Shown here: piece by piece, positions 20,930 to 30,597 of the stretch
How the letters are laid out: each line of letters starts with the position of its first letter
How positions within the stretch are numbered: position 1 is the stretch's first letter
Source: Seminavis robusta
Lineage: Eukaryota > Bacillariophyta > Bacillariophyceae > Naviculales > Naviculaceae
DNA length: 60,637 nt
Assembly: GCA_903772945.1 (NCBI GenBank)
Contig: CAICTM010000543.1
Location: forward strand, 1 to 60,637
Reading direction: 5' to 3'
Position numbers and translations under genes: made by a program
Notes under the pieces: model-generated
Database searches by the model: none
The model's input: only the letters and a program-made list of their open reading frames with translations
Told to the model about the DNA's origin: nothing

Positions 20930-23901
20930 AATGGCATCATGGGTGGTCTTCCTCTCCTGTTGGTTAACCACTGGCATATCTCTGACAGCAGCCATTCGGT
21001 GGAGGAGGTGGCTGGAAAGGAGATGGCAGTATGGTTGGAATTCCGCATTTGCATGGCAAGTTGCATCATTTGAATTGTTGTTGTTGCTGTATAGAATCAA
21101 ATTACCAAGATAAGCATTTCTTGTTTGTGCACTGCAGGTGGTGGTGGTGTTTCGGGGCGGTGGCGCGCGGTGTACCATTGCTGTTGCAGTTGGTGTCGAT
21201 TGCTGGGGATCGATTGCTGGTGGATTGGTGGCTCGATTGCTGGTCGTCGGTGGTTGTGTGCTGTACAAGCCACCACAAAACAACAATCATTTGGTGCATA
21301 CTTCTGCCGCTGTGGTTTGAATGAACAATGACTCTGAAAAGAACCTCTTTCCATTATCCTGTGGCAGTGGCTCTGCATTTGGGAATGGTTCATTGAGACC
21401 CACAGCCACTGCTAGCTCATTCAGATAAGCCAACTCTGAATGGTTCCAGTATGGAACAACCTTTCCCATCCAGCTGGAATTGACCTCTTTCTTCCAGACT
21501 GATTCTTGACAGGAAGCTCTCTTGTGTCGAATGTTGAGGTTGTATCTGGCTGTTCCAGCAAGGTTGAGGGCATCTGCTAGACTTCTTCTATGCCACTATT
21601 GGCGAAATGGGCAAACTTGTCATGGAATGCTTCAGTTTGGATTCTCCTCTCTTGACAGATACTCTGGGAGCTGTGCTTTGAGATTGGGTGATGGTAGGAT
21701 TGTGTCATACATGTCTTCAAAGGCAGTGGATCAGCCAAGTGAATGGCTTTGTCAACACAGTTCTCTACTGCTGGCTTGGTATCGGTGTGAACAAGGTAAA
21801 GTTCTTACTGGATCCAGTCGGCCCTGTCCTGGCTGGCTACCATCACTGGCAGTCACTTGTATCTGCAGAACCACTGTTGCAACTTCTGTCTCATTGTTTC
21901 CGGTTCTCGCATCTGCTTCCTTAGATATTTGGAGTACCTAGCTCTGAAGACCTTGGAGGCTTGCATATCTGAGATCTCTGCCATGGAGTAGCACTTGCCA
22001 TTGGTGGATAAGAGGCCATGTTTCAATGCATGGAGAAGTTTCTCATAGTCATTAGGTGAGTACACATACAGGCAATCCAAGAGGTCTGACATAGCTTGAT
22101 AGTGATCAATGTGTCCCTTTCTCAAAGTTGACAGGATCTCTTCTCATATGAAACAGGCCTAGCCTTCCCTCGATTCCTGGAAGAGTATCTCCCAGTAGTC
22201 ATCCTGTGGGGCCAGGTGTCACTGTACATGGCACTGGGTTGAAGTGGCTCCTCTTGCTAGCTGCATGCAGCATGGAGAAGTGGATTGTCTTGGTGGTGGA
22301 ACAAGAACAGCAGAGGCAATCTCTCCTGTTTCAGTGGCACATCCCAAACAGCACCGGCACCAAACTCTTGGAGTAGTTCTTGATAACCTGAAAGGTATGG
22401 TCTTGGCAGAAGATCCTTTGTTGAATTTGACACTTTGGATCTCCTCTTGTGTGCCTTTGTTGTCACTGATCCTCCACGGATTCCTGTTTGAAGCACAGGC
22501 AGCATCATAAATGTCACGGATGGTGTCACAAGAGGAGGAAACTGTCGTATTAAGTGCCATCCTTTTGAAGAAAGGGATCTGTGATCAGTGTCACTTCCCT
22601 CCCAATAGGAGAAGTATGATTTCATGGACCTAATGAAGTTTCTGTTGATTGCATTGTAGATGAGCCGGCTGCAGAGTTCTCCATTTCCATAGGTCAACAT
22701 GATTGATTCGAAAGTCTCAGTGGCGGTCCTGTCCAGGTGACATGCCTTGTTTGGAAGGCATACTTTGACTCCACGGGATAGAGGAGAGCAGCATGTGTGG
22801 GATTGTGCACAAGACTTCAGCACTGTTGGCATCAAACCTTCTCTTGCAACAGTCACAGACCATTGACATGACAATGCACCAAGATGGAGCTCAGTGATGC
22901 CAAAGATAGGGAACAAGGTCTTGTTTCTTTGACCAGTTATGCCTCGCATTCTTGAGCTGGCCAGAGCATCTTCCATCGGGACAAGGAACTGTAATTCCAC
23001 ATCGATTCCAGTCCACCAGGAAGTTTCTGGCCAACAATAGAGTGATAGTGTGGAGACTTGAATTGCTCGTCTGTGGATGGAACTGTCATGTGTGAGTCCT
23101 TCAAAATGTGGTGGAATTGTGGATTCCTTGGCTTGATAATGGATTCTGACACAGTTTCAGCCAGTGCTAGCATAGCAGTGGTGCTCCTTTGGTCTTGTGC
23201 TTTTCGACAAAGGCATTATCCTTCACAAGAGTGGTGACCTTTCGACAGAGAGCTATTGGAGTTTTGTGGTTGTGTTCCTGTGGATGTCTTCTGTTGCTGG
23301 CTCTGATTTGGTTTGGCTGTGTTCGTTCTAGCAGCGAAGAGGCATCTCCATTCTCTCTTGTGGAATGCTTCCAGCTTCCTCTCTCAATCAGTGGAAGAGG
23401 AGCACTGAAGTGCCTTGTGAGTCTTCTGCTCTCTCTGATAGTTTCCATTGTCAGCTCATTCAAATCTCCTCTTCCTCTTGTTACTTTATTCTTAATACAG
23501 AGAACGTGGTTGATCTTTTTGGGATCTGACCAAGATGTCTGGCCTTACAGATGACACACTTCTTCAAGGATCAAAGACTTCTGCTACCTCTCCTCCCAGC
23601 GTTGTTTGCGGTCCTTCTTCTCTGCTCTCTTGGATCTGTTGTTGTTGGCACCAGTTGGTAGGCTCTCTTCTGTTGTCGAGTTCCTCTGTTGACTTTGGCA
23701 GCCCATATCTTCTCCACCATTGGTTGTGGTGGTCGGTGTTGTTGGATTACTCATTGCTGCTGTTGCTGTTGGGCTGAGATAATGAATGACTGTCGAGTTT
23801 GCGAGTTTGCGAGCGGCAGCATGTATGGCATGTCGTCGATCTTCTTCAACGGAATCCTTCTTTCTGTTTCGCGAAACACGAAAATGGTGACTAGGTAGCA
23901 C
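20930..23901 (-). pseudogene. zinc-ribbon/RNase H-like transposase of copy 2, decayed
   Basis: From ATG at 23901 the frame reads a Thr-rich leader that also occurs in copy 1 (STVI...NPTTPTTTT). After several breaks come a zinc-ribbon block (CGITVPCPDGRCSGQLKN, then CDCCKRRFDAN), a first acidic motif in IQSVKF...AKDHTFQVIKN (about 22400), a GRLGLFH block (about 22165), an LLDCLYVYSPNDYEKLL segment (about 22080) and a late RGESKL...FHDKFAHFAN block (about 21620-21570) that would supply the last Glu. The same motif order is seen in the intact transposase at 37621-41406. Multiple stops and frameshifts make it a pseudogene. Confidence 0.65.
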
Positions 23902-24021
23902 ACTAGCTCTGTAATCTTTATAAACGGTACGTTAAGTATATTTGAATTTTTGCGACATACTTGCTGATGTCATAGGTTGATTAGCCAATCAGATCACTGC
24001 TTCTACCGCTTTCGCCCTCAT

Positions 24022-24095
24022 GGATCGGGTCTGTGCTTGTTTGTACATTTCTACCTCTTTGAAGTCTAGCAGTGTCGGTTGCAACTTGCGCTGGT
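24022..24095 (-). pseudogene. LRR protein fragment, right part
   Basis: Continues the LRR protein 1-like fragment where 17103 stopped. GTCTGTGCTTGTT, CTACCTCTTTG and AGTCTAG match 8789-8860, with some divergence. Confidence 0.7.
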
Positions 24096-24134
24096 GTGAG
24101 AGATAGTCTTACAGCTCATGTATCACGTAGACTA

Positions 24135-24318
24135 GACGAGCTCTTGCCTTCACTGCGAAGGTCGAAATAATTGAGTGCTCTCGAGGAGAATTCAGGCGCT
24201 TACTGAAGCACTTGACGATTGATTGACGAGCTCTTGCCTTCACTGCGAAGGAAAGTTTTATAATAGAGTGCTCGAGAGCTCTCGAGGAGAATTCAGGCGC
24301 TTTCTGGAGCGAATGGTG
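24135..24318. repeat. 90-bp tandem duplication
   Basis: Two copies, starting at 24135 and 24225, share GACGAGCTCTTGCCTTCACT and CTCGAGGAGAATTCAGGCGC. Confidence 0.9.
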
Positions 24319-24469
24319 CAAAGTTCAAAATTTGAGATATGAAAGATCTTCCTGGACTGCTCTAGCTACCAGCAGCCGACTCCATGTGCAGTTTCGAATC
24401 TTTCATGACTATGTATGTCGGGAGATGTTTCCCGTTATGAAGTTACAAGAATGTTTGAGGCGTTTCAAT

Positions 24470-26898
24470 TCACTTCTTCTCCTTCTTTTTGCCGCCTTCG
24501 TCGTCCCATTCATCCTCGGTTTCGTTCTCTGCCTCTGGATCATGATTGAATGATTCGGACTCCTCCAAGTCATTGCTCACAGGGACAAGTTCGGGATCGC
24601 CAGCATCAGAATCGCCAGAGTCGTCGGCTTCGTCCTCATCTTCTACCTCAGCAGAGACGTTGACTTGCTCCTCGTCGTCGTCCTCACTGCTGTCATCCTC
24701 GTCGCCTTCCTTGGCTTCATCATCATCGCTTTCTTCCATGATTGTGGCTGGCGCCACTTCATTTTCGTCGTCATCATCCTTGACCATTTGTGCCACTGCG
24801 ACGCCATCTTCGTCTTCAAACAGTTCGTCGTCGTCGACATTCTTGGTGGCAGCACTTTCATCGATATCATCATCCGCTTCGGTTTGTACCTTGTGATGCG
24901 GTGGGATCAAAAAGTCGTAGGCAAATCCTTCTTCGTCGTAGGGTTCCAATTCCTTGCCTCCGCTTCTATCTCTGTCCTGCATCAAGTACCACGCAATCAG
25001 GGCGAGGCAACAGCAGAGGAACAAGAGGCACAGAAGCACGATCAAGACGATCAACCATGGGGCCATTCCACTCGAAGGATCGGCAAGAGTTCCGATATAC
25101 AGTGGCGTATCGGGTGTCTCCTCTTTCATCACTGTTTGAAGTTCGCCCGCTTCAATGGCGTCGACTGTGGCAATCCCATATAGATTCTTTGCCAGTCCCG
25201 GTCGTTCATTTTCACGCAGCAGCAAATTGTAGGCACCAATCGCATCGTGACAGGTCGAGTCGGGATGGGTGTCTTCGCCACAGCCGCTGCTATTCAATGT
25301 CAGGTCTTGAATGTACGCCGAGCCGGGCTCCAATTCGACACTTAGTCGACGGCGATTATGTTTGAGTAGTTGTCGTCGTCCTGGGGTGTATGTGTCTCCA
25401 TTTTCGGCCGCTGTTCGAGTCACCACACGTTCTACGAAAACAGGCCAGGCCGCGGACAATCCGCTACTGTTGATAATGGAATTTTGCGTAATGCCTTGTA
25501 AATTGGACACGACGAACTTGGTATAGACTTCCTGTCGCGTGGCACCCGGCGGAACCGGTGCTTCCGCCGGAGACGGTGGAAACGTAGGTGGTCGTGCCAC
25601 TGTGACATTGGGAGCAGGTGCCGGAGCAGTGACATTGGCAGCTGTCGGGGGACGTGTCACGTTGCTATTCGGGTCAAAGGGACTGGGGAACGGCGTCGTA
25701 CTGGGCACTGGAACGGGAGTTTCGGCGGATGGATCAAAGGGACACGTGGTCGTGGACAACTGTCCGGGTGGTACAGGTTGACCCAGCTCATCGTTGAAAT
25801 TGGCACTGTCTGCGTTCTGGAACAAGCTGTCTGGGAGTTGCACATTCCAAACGTAGTTTTGCAGGTAGTCCACAATTTCCGCGGTTCCCACTTGCATGGC
25901 ATCGGAGACAGCACGCCCTGGGGCGGGTCCCCCGGTACTTTCAATGGTATTCTTGGATGCAAATGAGACCGATACGGGCATGGCACCAGAACCGTTTACA
26001 GCAGTGGTATCCGGGTTGTTGTTGAATGCCCAATCAACATAGAATGCCTCGGTTACGATTGTGTTTTGGGTTGCATTTTGGACTCGACCTTGAATGAACA
26101 GGTTGGTTTGACAGATCAAGTCCTGCACTTCTGACGCATTGGGCATTCGCGCCACACCTTCTGGAAAGCCAAAGTCAATGGTAAAGTAGACCATGTCGGT
26201 TGTGTCGACCGAGGGCACACTCGTCGCAACTGCCGGTGGTTGGGTAACACCAATATTACCACCATTGGTCGGTGGTACCGTATCAGAAGGCGGTGGGGTG
26301 GTTGTCGTGTCGTCTCCGGGTGGTCTGGTGGCGGTTGCATTGGCCCCTGACGCTGGTGGCACCGTGCCAGGAGGATCGGTAGGAACTGTATCATTCGAAA
26401 CTGCTACAGGAACTGTATCATTCGAAACTGCTACAGGGACTGTGTCATTCGAAACTGCTACAGGGACTGTGTCGTTCGAAATTGCTACGGGAACTGTGTC
26501 GTTGGACACTGCTACAGGAACTGTCTCATTGGACTGTGCTCCTACATCCACGGGAACTGTGCCATTAGTAGTTCCTACAGCAGCAGGGAGAGTGCCGTTG
26601 GCAGCTGCTGTAGCTCCAGGCGTCCCACTCGAGTTGCCTCCTATAACGTTTATAATGTTTGATAAGTCAGATAATACCTCCCTCTCATTGGCGAGCACAA
26701 GAGGACAGACATCCAACACGTACCATTCGGAACCACCGTGGTTCCATTGCCGCCAGCATCAGAATTGTTGTTTTGTCTGCCTTGTAACCAATCCTGAAAG
26801 AGTCCATCCAAGACACCTGAATGTTGGCCATAAGTTGGCACTGCCAACAGCAAACACAGCAGCAGCACGCGTTGCCACAGAAAACTTGGTTGTCTCAT
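24470..26898 (-). CDS. mucin-like single-pass membrane protein with acidic tail
   Basis: Exon 1 is 26898-26724 and exon 2 is 26640-24470. An 83-bp GT-AG intron joins PNG to GNSSG and gives 781 residues. A signal peptide (VLLLCLLLAVPTYG) is followed by an Asn/Thr/Pro-rich ectodomain with about seven decapeptide repeats of SNDTVPVAV type, many of them potential N- and O-glycosylation sites. A membrane helix at about 587-612 (WLIVLIVLLCLLFLCCCLAL) precedes a very acidic cytoplasmic tail ending KKKEKK. A dibasic-rich RRQLLKHNRRRLS segment lies in the ectodomain. No enzymatic domain was recognised. A cell-surface or cell-wall-associated protein is likely. Confidence 0.8.
26385..26535 (-). repeat. 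30-bp coding minisatellite
   Basis: Repeats of ACTGCTACAGGGACTGTGTC with TTCGAAA spacers encode the SNDTVPVAV repeats of the mucin-like protein. Confidence 0.9.
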
Positions 26899-27796
26899 TG
26901 TTTTTGTTCTGTGGTACCACTAAAGTAGTACTGTAGAATACCCAAAAAGCCGTTGTTTCTTCTTTTTCACTTCACCGATCCGATCGGGGTCCTGCTTCCA
27001 CTACCTTATTATTATTAGCAAGGCGTTGCAACTGTTGCTCTCTTCTATCTCAAGTCGATAGATAGATGGATAGTGTTGTAAGTAAGAAAGGTCGCGCTTT
27101 GGTTGTTGGACCTCACTTCTTTGGTTTGGAAGAAGTTCGCACTCGATATCTTGCTCTGTTCTTGCTGTCTCATTTCTTGAGCGAACGGTGGCACGATCTG
27201 TGCCTTCACGGGAATAACTGCTGTGCCGGCATAGCCAAATTCACATGCAACTCAATTTGGGCGAAAGATTTTTCGAAATTCTTATCATTGCGGGCAGGAG
27301 CTTTGGCTATCATCTAAAGAGGGTTAGACTAGCCTCTGTGTTTGTTTTGGGCCACTGCGACAGCCAGTCGACGGGTTCTCTTTTAAGAGAGTAGGCTGGT
27401 TGCTTAGTTAGCAATTCTTGCAACAAAGCATGGCAAGCAAAGCACCATCACTCCTGAACTGAACCAGAAAAGCCCAGCTTCCGTTCCCAAAAGTACGGAA
27501 GGGGCTACCGGTACGATGCTACGATGCTTGGTTCACATTAGCACGTAGATGTTTACAGCAAAGGGAACTGACCCCTCACAGCCCCCCTTACCCACCGCCG
27601 TGTCCCTAACCTAACATGCATCCTGACACTAGCTAGTAGAGCACTACATGAGATACTGCATGTATGATAGTTCCTTGTGAAGTTTGATCTCCTCCAGATG
27701 AATGAATACCGACACAAGGAATCAAAAATGACCACCAAGTCCCAGACTTGGCATCCTACAGTACAGTACCAGTAGAATGAATACGCTTGGCTGCGG
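26899..27796. other. intergenic between mucin-like gene and tRNA array
   Basis: No supported protein gene. An 83-codon plus-strand frame at 27066-27317 has no recognisable features. An AAAAA at 27724-27728 is the first T5 tract downstream of the minus-strand tRNA array. Confidence 0.5.
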
Positions 27797-27866
27797 TCCA
27801 GCACAGGGAATTGAACCCTGACCCCTGCATCCGGATTGCAGTGTCCTACCATTAGTCTACGCTGGA
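27797..27866 (-). tRNA. tRNA-Gln-type body with anticodon CCG (degenerate)
   Basis: Acceptor TCCAGCG/TGCTGGA, anticodon stem CTGCA/TGCAG and T-arm CAGGGTTCAATTCCCTG are those of the Gln genes downstream. The loop is ATCCGGA, giving CCG (Arg) instead of CTG. The D-stem is broken (GAC opposite GAC). Probably a pseudogene. Confidence 0.7.
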
Positions 27867-27874
27867 GAATGAGA

Positions 27875-27946
27875 GATATGGACGAGACTTGAACTCGTGA
27901 CTTTCAGATTCGTAATCTGATGCTCTGCCTTCTGAGCTACCATATC
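27875..27946 (-). tRNA. tRNA-Arg(ACG)
   Basis: Full cloverleaf: acceptor GATATGG/CCATATC, D-arm GCTC/GAGC, anticodon arm TCAGA-TTACGAA-TCTGA and T-arm ACGAG/CTCGT. Confidence 0.92.
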
Positions 27947-27954
27947 TGAGCGGA

Positions 27955-28026
27955 AGTATGGGCAGGAATTGAACCTGCACCCTTCAGGTCCGGGGCCTGA
28001 TGCTCCACCATTGAGCTAGCAATAAC
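27955..28026 (-). tRNA. tRNA-like, anticodon CCG (Arg), acceptor damaged
   Basis: D-arm GCTC/GAGC, anticodon arm TCAGG-CCCCGGA-CCTGA and T-arm GCAGG/CCTGC are intact. The 5' acceptor (TTATTGC) does not pair with CCATACT, and position 33 is C rather than T. Confidence 0.6.
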
Positions 28027-28033
28027 CAAGGAT

Positions 28034-28101
28034 TCCAGCACAGGGAATTGAACCCTGACCCCTGCATCCAGATTGAGTGTCCTACATTAGACCATGCTGG
28101 A
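28034..28101 (-). tRNA. tRNA-Gln(CTG), degenerate
   Basis: Same body as the Gln gene at 28267 with one base missing in the D-loop (TAATGTAG) and one in the anticodon stem (CTCA for CTGCA). The loop ATCTGGA gives CTG. Likely a pseudogene. Confidence 0.65.
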
Positions 28102-28109
28102 GAATGAGA

Positions 28110-28181
28110 GATATGGACGAGACTTGAACTCGTGACTTTCAGATTCGTAATCTGATGCTCTGCCTTCTGAGCTACCATATC
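28110..28181 (-). tRNA. tRNA-Arg(ACG)
   Basis: Identical in sequence to the copy at 27875-27946; all stems pair. Confidence 0.92.
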
Positions 28182-28189
28182 TGAGCGGA

Positions 28190-28260
28190 AGTATGGGCAG
28201 GAATTGAACCTGAACCGTTCAGGTCCAGGGCCTGATGCTCCACCATTGAGCTACCATACC
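28190..28260 (-). tRNA. tRNA-like, same body as 27955 copy but anticodon CTG
   Basis: Acceptor GGTATGG/CCATACT pairs with one wobble, and the D-arm is intact. The anticodon arm TCAGG-CCCTGGA-CCTGA reads CTG (Gln) with C33. The T-stem has one mismatch (TCAGG/CCTGC). It differs from the 27955 copy at the middle anticodon base. Confidence 0.65.
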
Positions 28261-28266
28261 AAGGAT

Positions 28267-28336
28267 TCCAGCACAGGGAATTGAACCCTGACCCCTGCAT
28301 TCAGAGTGCAGTGTCCTACCATTAGACCATGCTGGA
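28267..28336 (-). tRNA. tRNA-Gln(CTG)
   Basis: Intact cloverleaf: acceptor TCCAGCA/TGCTGGA, D-stem GTC/GAC, anticodon arm CTGCA-CTCTGAA-TGCAG and T-arm CAGGG/CCCTG. Confidence 0.92.
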
Positions 28337-28349
28337 TAGAGGAAGTGAA

Positions 28350-28421
28350 GATATGGACGAGACTTGAACTCGTGACTTTCAGATTCGTAATCTGATGCTC
28401 TGCCTTCTGAGCTACCATACC
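28350..28421 (-). tRNA. tRNA-Arg(ACG)
   Basis: Third copy. It differs from the others in the 5' acceptor (GGTATGG, one wobble with CCATATC); the remaining arms are identical. Confidence 0.9.
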
Positions 28422-28427
28422 AAAGCA

Positions 28428-28498
28428 ACCCTTACTGGGAATTGAACCCAGACCTTCTGGATGAAAGCCAGATATCCTGTCCATTGGAATATATGGGT
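28428..28498 (-). tRNA. tRNA-Glu(TTC)
   Basis: Anticodon arm TCTGG-CTTTCAT-CCAGA, T-arm CTGGG/CCCAG and acceptor ACCCATA/TAAGGGT with one A-A mismatch. Confidence 0.85.
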
Positions 28499-28501
28499 GA
28501 A

Positions 28502-28572
28502 AGTGTGGGAAGGAATCGAACCTCCGACTCACCGAGCTGCAATCGGTTGCTCTGCCACTGAGCTACCACACC
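28502..28572 (-). tRNA. tRNA-Cys(GCA)
   Basis: Acceptor GGTGTGG/CCACACT, D-arm GCTC/GAGC, anticodon arm ACCGA-TTGCAGC-TCGGT, T-arm GGAGG/CCTTC with one wobble. It is the first gene of the array in transcription order. Confidence 0.92.
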
Positions 28573-28914
28573 GTTGTTGCTTTCTCTGTTGCTTGCTGTA
28601 AGTATTGGACTTGTTTTCCTCTATAAAGGCACCAAGAAAGACAGGTTGCTTCTCTTGTTGGTTGGTTCAATTTCTCGCCGATGGCAGGTTTGGAGAAAAC
28701 CTCGTTTTGGGACTGAAGCACGTCTGGGAAGTGTGATTGATTAGCCTTAGCTCTATTGGATTAAATGAAAATGTCTGACACTTGCCCAGCTCCTTGGCCT
28801 TCGGCAACCTTCCTCCGAAATCTTTGCTGGAGTCTCGACGACCATGGCACAAAAGCCTCGACATCCATTACAATCAAGCGCCGCACTGTAGACGACACGT
28901 TCTTTCTTTCCAAG

Positions 28915-29412
28915 ATGGCATCCAACAGCAATTCTATCCCCGTCATGTACAAGCCGGCCAATGCCATGGAGACTGGTCCCAACGGCAGCAGTCTGCAAAG
29001 CGCCGCGGCTCGAAGCCACCCCATTGATGTGATGCAGCGTCGTGTCGGTAAGGCTGCTGTAATTCCCTGTTTGGTATGATGGATGGATGGATCTGCAAGT
29101 CTCTCACATCCCTTGTTTCCTTGCGTATATTGTTTAGCCGCCAACCCGTACGGCAGTTTGGAATTTGTCCGTCACGTCTACGGCAGCGGCTTGGCCATGC
29201 GGTTGGCGACGGAGCAAAAGATGGCGCGAGAACAAGACGTCATGGCGCGTGCTCCTGGTTTGGAAACATCCGGTCTCTTTGGGGAAATCATTTCGGGTCG
29301 CGACACGACAATTGACTTTTCCGATTACCTGTCGTTGCCCCAGTACCGTCCTTTGGCGCCCGTGGAAAACCCACACTTTGTCATGGAGCGTCGATTGGGA
29401 ATGCATGATTAA
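28915..29412 (+). CDS. UMP1: proteasome maturation factor UMP1/POMP
   Basis: Two exons, 28915-29047 and 29138-29412, join across a 90-bp GT-AG intron (GTC G|CC GCC) and give 135 residues, close to the usual size of UMP1. The C-terminal half carries the family hallmarks: a helical NPYGSLEFVRHVYGSGLAMR segment, GLFGEIISGRDTTIDFSDYL (compare the L-x-G-x-D-x-x-I-x-F-x-D-x-L pattern) and the terminal ENPHFVMERRLGM. UMP1 is a chaperone trapped in the assembling 20S proteasome, where it coordinates beta-subunit processing and is the first substrate. The start at 28915 is chosen because the upstream in-frame Met (28765) adds a segment without family similarity. Confidence 0.88.
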
Positions 29413-30597
29413 TTAGAAAATGAAAGATATATATTACCAATATATCATCAATGATTCATGGATGATGTTGGAAGGATGAGATAAAATTAAAAGAGAAGAA
29501 ATTGGAAGTCAGTTTGTATAGCTGGAGATCACGGGAGGGCAGTGATTTGATAGATCTATCTACACAGGCTCAAACTGCCTTGATATCCTACTAGACTACT
29601 TCTGTAGCAATACGCTGACGCCCCATCCTTATCGTAACTTCGTTAATGGTGTCCAGCCCAATACGTAGAGTAACCAAGGGCTGGTGGGACCTGCTAGCTA
29701 CTCTAGCTAGCGCAGAAGCATTCAGCCTGCAATATGTAGTGGGCTCAGGAAATGCCGTGTTCTTCGCTCAGGTATCTTTGGCTCAATCCCTGCATGTCAA
29801 CTACGGAGCTAGCTGAATAGGGTAAGTTCCATTGAAGCGGGAGGTCACAATGCTGTACTCTTCGGTGGAGCACACTACTGTGTTGGTGCTCAAAGTAAGT
29901 AAGGCATGAAACAGATTGACTGTTATAAAATGATGTACGACGTACTCGGAAAAAGACCATTTACTTTTCCTTGTGGTTTGCCGAAGTCGCTGTCCGACAA
30001 CGAAGCAATCATTCGACTCACTCGATCCCTTCCGCGGTTGAATTCCTTCGACCAACAAGCCAATGGTTCGTCTTGAGTAAATTCACCACCGACAGCGGAC
30101 ACATCGGGCACACGGCTTCCTTTGTTGGGTTGTGTGCATCTCCGTCTTGGCTTTCACTGCCTTCGCTGCTTTTAATTAATTACTTCCAACACAATTTGCC
30201 TTTGGTTACTGGCCATCCGCCGCCCTCCTGGGTTGCGGACAGGGTCGAATATATCCGAGTGGCTCATGGCGAAAAGTGTTGTCTCGTGCGGTGGGCAGAG
30301 GTGTTGTCTCGTGCGCTGGCAGAGTGTTGTTTCGTTGGAGCGGAGCAGTCTGCTGGTTGTTTCGTTGTTTGGACTCCATGCATGGTGTACTTCCACATGA
30401 GATCGATGCACAATTCCTTGTTGCGCGCTTCCCTGCCAGCACAGGTGTTCAATTCCTCGCATCCCTTGGCCAATGCGCTCGTGCAGCGATTCTGGAGTAA
30501 TGACAATGATGGAGTGTCATCCTGGTGCTGATTCTCTGTCTTGTCCTCTGGTAGATCACTAGCATGGATTCGATTCAATCTTCACCACCAGTAAAAC
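29413..30597. other. intergenic, no gene seen
   Basis: No conserved frame on either strand. Short imperfect tandem units of GTGTTGTCTCGTGCG type lie at about 30276-30330 and create chance ORFs. Confidence 0.55.

Larger units (their letters stand above)
19441..24021. mobile_element. transposon copy 2, convergent companion and transposase genes, decayed
   Basis: It abuts copy 1 head to tail, with the junction CGCCCTCTTGGAGAGATTTAG near 19440. It begins GAGATTTAGGGGGGGTCAGG and ends CTTTCGCCCTCA. GGAT occurs at both outer borders of the tandem pair (17100-17103 and 24022-24025) and once in the intact LRR gene, consistent with a 3-4 bp target duplication. It carries a plus-strand companion ORF (20152-20918) facing a minus-strand transposase (23901 to about 20930). 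Both are damaged. Confidence 0.7.

Noticed and set aside
24546..25365. Plus-strand frames rich in Ser, Arg and His at 24546-25365
   Set aside because: Antisense of the acidic tail and membrane region of the mucin-like protein; the composition mirrors Asp/Glu codons.
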